Positions 41,522 through 44,806 of a stretch of DNA of 44,806 bases are shown in pieces. The position numbers and the translations under genes are program-made. Position 1 is the stretch's first letter; each line of letters opens with the position of its first letter. This stretch comes from Bacteroidales bacterium (GTDB taxonomy: Bacteria > Bacteroidota > Bacteroidia > Bacteroidales > P3). Where the stretch lies: contig JAFVCE010000018.1 in the NCBI GenBank assembly GCA_017479385.1, positions 1-44,806 of the forward strand, written 5' to 3'. The notes under the pieces are model-generated. The model saw nothing but the letters and a program-made list of their open reading frames with translations. It did not search any database and was not told where the DNA came from.

Positions 41522-41571
41522 AAGGAAAAACAGTCTGCAGCACTTCTCAATACTGCAGACTGTTTTTCCTT
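41522..41571 (+). terminator. Very strong bidirectional terminator
   Basis: A 19-bp perfect stem (41522-41540 with 41553-41571) with a 12-base loop; the arms contain A-runs and T-runs so both directions end in T-rich sequence. It separates the RelA/SpoT-domain gene (+) from the T9SS gene (-). Confidence 0.95.
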
Positions 41572-41586
41572 AAAGGTAATATAGAA

Positions 41587-42483
41587 CTATTTGATAATTA
41601 TCTTGCAGGCGCCTTGGCTCTTGTGGTTGCGGGCGCCGACTATGTGCATACCGCTGCCGAGGTCGCTGGCGCGGAGTTGTACCTCGTGCTGGCCGGGCTG
41701 CACGGCGACGCTCTTCACCACATGACCGACGGCGTTGACCACCTGTACTTCGGTGGCGTTGTTGCCCTCGCCCAGCTCGACGGTGAGGGTCTGGTTGCGG
41801 TCGGCGACGGAGGGGAACACGCTTATTGGCAGGCTGCCATCTACGCGGGCAATGCTCTGCGTCTGCTGGTTGATGCGGTAGAATACTAACTTTTCATCCT
41901 CGGTAATAGAGTCTTGTTCATTTACAACAAGGTAGGACGCACCTCCCCAGCGTAATGCAAGAACACCTAGTGATACCTCCGCTATTCCGCCACCCCAAGA
42001 TATTGCATATCCGAATGTGGTATTTTCAGGCGCATCAAGGGAGAACAATACGGTGCCATTCATGTTCACCGCTTCGAGTTTTGTGATATCATAGTCGGTA
42101 TATGTTTCCCACTCACTTGTCACGAGGCGTTCGTTGGTGACGGTGTATCTGATGTACTCAAACGTCGCGTCGTTGTTGAAAAATGTTTGGCTGTAAGAAA
42201 TATAAGTCTCTTCGGGGTTGTCCAAATTCATGTAGAACAAAGTTACGCATCTCTCTGGCCTCTGAATCTCGGTTGCTGTGAGGTTCTGGTCGCAGAAGGT
42301 AGCAGTGCTATCGTCGTAATAATACAGCAACGCTACACCGTTGCTTGTAAGTTCGGCAGGGATGTAACAGCGTTTCTGGTCTCTGAATATGTTTTTGTTT
42401 GTTTCCCCGATACGGGTCTGTGCGTTTACGGCGGTTGCCGTCAGTGTGGCCAATGTGGCCATCAACAGTACTTTTTTCTTCAT
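41587..42483 (-). CDS. Small T9SS-secreted protein, mosaic composition
   Basis: A 298-residue exported protein with signal MKKKVLLMATLATLTATAVNA. The middle (about 25-205) is beta-rich and of unknown family, with no enzyme motif. The last 85 or so residues (from LPISVFPSVADRNQTLTVEL to KIIIK) are a T9SS sorting-type domain, though the usual YPNP is replaced by FPSV. DNA for this end (41587-41885) is clearly GC-rich, while the rest (41890-42480) is nearer to even base composition, pointing to a mosaic. The leader is about 240 bases long and rich in palindromes. Confidence 0.75.
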   Translation of the reverse strand: MKKKVLLMATLATLTATAVNAQTRIGETNKNIFRDQKRCYIPAELTSNGVALLYYYDDSTATFCDQNLTATEIQRPERCVTLFYMNLDNPEETYISYSQTFFNNDATFEYIRYTVTNERLVTSEWETYTDYDITKLEAVNMNGTVLFSLDAPENTTFGYAISWGGGIAEVSLGVLALRWGGASYLVVNEQDSITEDEKLVFYRINQQTQSIARVDGSLPISVFPSVADRNQTLTVELGEGNNATEVQVVNAVGHVVKSVAVQPGQHEVQLRASDLGSGMHIVGARNHKSQGACKIIIK

Positions 42484-42581
42484 TTTGTGGTAATTTTATA
42501 AGGTTTTGTGCATTATTGCCGTGTTATATAAGAAGAATGGTACGGTTTTTTCCGTCTGCCTTACAGGTTTACCACAACCTT

Positions 42582-42635
42582 CTTTTACCAACGGGCACCG
42601 TACCATATAAAATACGAATGTCCCAATGGTAAAAG
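42582..42635 (-). promoter_or_regulatory. Nested inverted repeats in the T9SS leader
   Basis: CTTTTACCA (42582-42590) pairs perfectly with TGGTAAAAG (42627-42635), with possible extension by ACGGG/CCCAA neighbours. Its loop contains CCGTACCA (42598-42605), which is perfectly complementary to TGGTACGG at 42538-42545 outside the hairpin, so a pseudoknot or two exclusive folds are possible. Flanking this are three similar 16-17 base motifs of form GTGGTAA...TAAGG at 42487 (+), 42559 (-) and 42669 (+). Confidence 0.5.
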
Positions 42636-42730
42636 AGATATATGATGAAGCTCTAATCGGTCTTCGGCGTGGTAATTTGTAAGGCAATTGAGTTCTTCTT
42701 GTCGTCAGCCTACTCTCGCAAACGACGTTG

Positions 42731-42762
42731 CAAAGTTACGCAATTTTTCTTTACTGGCCAAA
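42731..42762 (-). promoter_or_regulatory. Promoter of the 42483 T9SS gene
   Basis: Minus-strand TTTG (plus 42759-42762), a 20-base spacer, then TAACTTTG (plus 42731-42738). It predicts a 5' leader of about 240 bases. Confidence 0.8.
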
Positions 42763-42767
42763 TTTTT

Positions 42768-42798
42768 TTTGCTATGCTCCAAAAAAGTTGTATCTTTG
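42768..42798 (+). promoter_or_regulatory. Promoter of the DUF4298-MBL unit
   Basis: TTTG at 42768-42771, a 19-base spacer, then TATCTTTG at 42791-42798. The leader is about 120 bases. Confidence 0.8.
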
Positions 42799-42924
42799 CA
42801 GTTCGGATTGGCAACCGGGCAGCGGCGTTTCGAGGCCGATGTGTGGAATGCCGGCCGATGAGATTTGTTGAACCTAAAATAGAGAATTGTTCTACCAAAC
42901 AGAGAATTTTTTGTGTTTCGACCT

Positions 42925-43221
42925 ATGAATCAGATTGAGCGCATAAGTATAATGGAGGAACGTTACGACCGCGTTGTGGCTGCGGTGGGCGATTTGCGCA
43001 GGGCGCTGGAGCAGTATGTGGCCGTGCAGGCCGACTTGGCAGCGCTGGCCGAATATGCCGATGGCGGCGACTGGCTGACCGATTTCGAAGCCGACGAGGC
43101 TGGCCTCCTGCCCGAGGGCTTGAAGCGTGGCGTGTTGAGCGAGGATGGGCTGTACGACCTCTTGGACGAGGCGTCGCAGCTTGCGACCCGTCTTGGCGCC
43201 ATGGGAGAGGATGAAGATTAG
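42925..43221 (+). CDS. DUF4298 family protein
   Basis: A 98-residue acidic cytoplasmic protein. The pattern MNQIERISIMEERYDRVVAA, a helical L-x3-AL-x2-Y segment, GDWLTDFEADEAGLLPEGLKRGVLSEDGLYDLL and a final helix matches DUF4298. Function is not known. The start is at the ATG at 42925 rather than an in-frame GTG at 42913. The MBL-fold gene follows after 49 bases. Confidence 0.85.
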   Translation: MNQIERISIMEERYDRVVAAVGDLRRALEQYVAVQADLAALAEYADGGDWLTDFEADEAGLLPEGLKRGVLSEDGLYDLLDEASQLATRLGAMGEDED

Positions 43222-43270
43222 TATCGGCGAATTGTTAAGTACAAAATATTAAAAAATCGACCATTTAGAC

Positions 43271-44122
43271 ATGAAACACAACCCAACCATTTTTGTCGCC
43301 ACGATTGTCGTGGTTCTTGTTGCGGCCGCCGGCGGCGGCCGCAACAGCCGCACCAACGCCTCCACCCCAGCCGACCGGTTCGCCCAACTTTGTGGCGACC
43401 GTCTGGAATGCCCCGAACTGGGCCTCACCGTGGTCGGAATCGAAGACCGCGCCGGCCGGCAACCGGCAGCCCTCTTTCAGGGCTCGGCTGGCGACAGCCT
43501 GCTTTTTGCCCTCGCCGGCGGAGCCGACGCCACTTTCCGCTCGGCATTCAACGTCTACCTCGTCACTACCGCCGACCACACCCTGCTCGTCGACGCTGGC
43601 CTCGGCCCCAAAGCCGGCGGCACCCTCCTGCCACAGCTCGACAGCCTCGGCGTCAGCCCCGACCAGGTGGCCGACATCCTCATCACGCACATACACCCCG
43701 ACCACATAGGCGGGCTGGTGGCCGACGGCCGAGCCGTCTTTGCCAACGCCACACTCCACCTCTCGGGCCCCGAGCTCGAGTCTGGCTCCTCCAACCCCGT
43801 GTGGCAGCAGGTGGCCGCTGCCTACGAAGGCCGAATCGATACCGCCATGGCCGCCGGCGAACTCTTCGGCAGACTGGTCAAGGCAATACCCGCCTACGGC
43901 CACACCCCGGGCCACACCCTCTACCAAATTGGCCCCTGCCTCATGGTGGGCGACCTGTTGCACGCACAAGACTTGCAACTCGACAACCCCGACTACTGCG
44001 CCCGCTTCGATGGCAGTCCCGACCAGGCTCGCGCCACTCGCAAGGCCATCTACGACCGCGTGCGCGCCGAGGGCCTATACCTGTGTGGTGCGCATTGCTA
44101 CGAGCGTTTTATAAAACCCTGA
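43271..44122 (+). CDS. MBL-fold metallo-hydrolase with N-terminal export signal
   Basis: A 283-residue metallo-beta-lactamase-fold hydrolase. The metal-binding motif HIHPDHIGG is near residues 139-147, followed by AYGHTPGHTLY, VGDLLHAQDLQ (bridging Asp) and a final CGAHCYERF His region. The N-terminus has a hydrophobic segment (TIFVATIVVVLVAAAGGG) that looks like a signal or lipoprotein signal without the Cys. Substrate is unknown; relatives include lactonases and other hydrolases. A perfect 12-bp inverted repeat (43319-43345) lies within the signal-peptide codons. Confidence 0.82.
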   Translation: MKHNPTIFVATIVVVLVAAAGGGRNSRTNASTPADRFAQLCGDRLECPELGLTVVGIEDRAGRQPAALFQGSAGDSLLFALAGGADATFRSAFNVYLVTTADHTLLVDAGLGPKAGGTLLPQLDSLGVSPDQVADILITHIHPDHIGGLVADGRAVFANATLHLSGPELESGSSNPVWQQVAAAYEGRIDTAMAAGELFGRLVKAIPAYGHTPGHTLYQIGPCLMVGDLLHAQDLQLDNPDYCARFDGSPDQARATRKAIYDRVRAEGLYLCGAHCYERFIKP

Positions 44123-44148
44123 TAGATAAATATTTATACCGCTTAACT

Positions 44149-44700
44149 ATGAACGATAACACCACCACGAAGGGCGAGGAATACGTAGGTAGCGACGACC
44201 TCTATGCCGAAGTGCAGCGCACCATGCGGTTGGCAGCCACACTCAACAGCGGCTGGCACACCGAGGCCGAGGTGCGCGACCTGCTGCGCGAGATTACGCG
44301 CCACGACGTGCCCGACGACGTTCGCGTCTTTGCCCCACTCCACATCAACTATGGCCCCGGCGTCAGCTTTGGGCGCGACTGCTTTCTCAACTTCGGTTGC
44401 ACCCTCCTCGCCTTGGGCGGCATTGCCATTGGCGACGGCGCCTTTATTGGCCCTAACTGTGTGCTGGCCACCGAGTTCCACCCCGAAGAGCCCGAGCGGC
44501 GCCACTCGCTCCTCACGCGCCCCATCGTCATCGGACGCAACGCCTGGCTGGGCGCCGGCGTCACGGTGCTGGCGGGCGTCACAGTGGGCGACAACGCCAT
44601 TGTGGCCGCTGGTGCGGTGGTTACGCGCGACGTGCCGCCCAATACCGTAGTTGCCGGCACCCCAGCGCGAGTGCTACGCCCTATCGACCCCACTCGATAG
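44149..44700 (+). CDS. Hexapeptide-repeat sugar O-acetyltransferase
   Basis: A 183-residue left-handed beta-helix acyltransferase of the LacA/Maa/NodL group. A short N-terminal helical region is followed by the coil repeats (INYGPGVSFGRDCFLNFGCTLLALGGIAIGD-type hexapeptides), the active-site-like FIGPNCVLATEFHPEEPERR region (His near 107), and GRNAWLGAGVTVLAGVTVGDNAIVAAGAVVTRDVPPNTVVAGTPARVLRPI. It probably transfers acetyl from acetyl-CoA to a sugar hydroxyl. It follows the MBL gene by 26 bases. Confidence 0.88.
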   Translation: MNDNTTTKGEEYVGSDDLYAEVQRTMRLAATLNSGWHTEAEVRDLLREITRHDVPDDVRVFAPLHINYGPGVSFGRDCFLNFGCTLLALGGIAIGDGAFIGPNCVLATEFHPEEPERRHSLLTRPIVIGRNAWLGAGVTVLAGVTVGDNAIVAAGAVVTRDVPPNTVVAGTPARVLRPIDPTR

Positions 44701-44720
44701 CCCTGCAAGATTCAACCAGA

Positions 44721-44748
44721 GAGCCGGCGGCCTGTGGCAGCCGGCGCT
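44721..44748 (+). terminator. GC-rich hairpin after the acetyltransferase
   Basis: GCCGGC repeated as an inverted pair around a ten-base loop, about 20 bases after the stop. Only a weak T-rich stretch (ttctctta) follows, so efficiency is uncertain. Confidence 0.4.
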
Positions 44749-44806
44749 CACTTCTCTTACCTCAAAAAAGCACAAGCCTCACACCCCTCCGCCCCCTGCA
44801 AAAACA

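Larger units (their letters stand above)
42484..42924. other. Divergent regulatory gap of 441 bases
   Basis: The gap separates the minus-strand T9SS gene and the plus-strand DUF4298 gene. It contains back-to-back promoters (42731-42762 minus and 42768-42798 plus) only five bases apart, and a long T9SS leader (42484-42724) with several inverted repeats built on TGGTA/TACCA. I see no gene in it. Confidence 0.7.

Noticed and set aside
43390-44700. A 436-codon frame that would fuse sequence under the MBL gene to the acetyltransferase
   Set aside because: The first half is an Arg/Pro-rich out-of-frame translation of the MBL gene; the acetyltransferase begins at 44149.
1-44806. tRNA, rRNA, tmRNA or phage genes
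   Set aside because: I looked through the gaps for cloverleaf-like or rRNA sequences and for phage or integrase motifs and saw none, but a covariance search was not possible by eye.

Overview
The window looks like a chromosomal segment from a member of the Bacteroidales (phylum Bacteroidota). Three observations support this. Most transcription units start with the phylum's own promoter type (TTTG, about 19-22 bases, then TAnnTTTG). Shine-Dalgarno sequences are largely absent. Three secreted proteins carry C-terminal type IX secretion (T9SS) sorting domains. Coding DNA is GC-rich at third positions with AT-rich intergenic promoters. I could not place it below order level.

Layout. 2-664: 3' end of a GLUG-like surface repeat protein. 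1073-10023 (+): pcrA, dtd, ribD, a YigZ-family gene, rsgA-folK, a CNNM/CBS membrane protein, ribH-fmt and an HU gene. Riboflavin genes ribD and ribH are split by translation and folate genes. 10442-18449 (-): the ribosomal operon rplM-rpsI-rpsB-tsf, and upstream of it a T9SS 14-repeat protein with apbE and yicC packed behind it. 18584-20259 (-): rpmH (short, identified by eye) and rlmD. 20455-23613 (+): a TPR-like protein, secG, a RecD-like helicase and a viroplasmin-type RNase HI. 23895-28894 (-): TPR lipoprotein, DUF4292 lipoprotein, tadA, a nucleotidyltransferase and a THUMP-like methyltransferase. 29164-33811 (+): a large T9SS protein and a C69 dipeptidase. 34196-36911 (-): prfA and a polysaccharide flippase. 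37055-41502 (+): thyA, a mannose-1-phosphate guanylyltransferase, asnS and an accessory RelA/SpoT-domain protein. 41587-44700: a mosaic T9SS protein (-), then a DUF4298 protein, an MBL-fold hydrolase and a hexapeptide acyltransferase (+).

Most genes are housekeeping. The most unusual item is a dispersed repeat I do not recognise. Four copies, at 782-871, 10124-10213, 23755-23844 (reverse) and 33940-34029, are each exactly 90 bp and align without gaps. They share a nearly invariant 32-base core, diverging arms, and termini of the form [G/C]TAA...TTA[C/G] whose outermost bases are complementary in every copy. All four lie between genes, three of them in gaps between convergent genes.

Other points of interest are RNA-structured gaps in the rplM-rpsI-rpsB-tsf operon, a palindrome-rich long leader before the 42483 T9SS gene, an accessory alarmone-synthetase-like gene, a composition break inside a T9SS protein, a terminator lying against a helicase start codon, and very short predicted leaders for rsgA and rnhA. 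I saw no tRNA, rRNA, CRISPR array, insertion sequence or phage gene.
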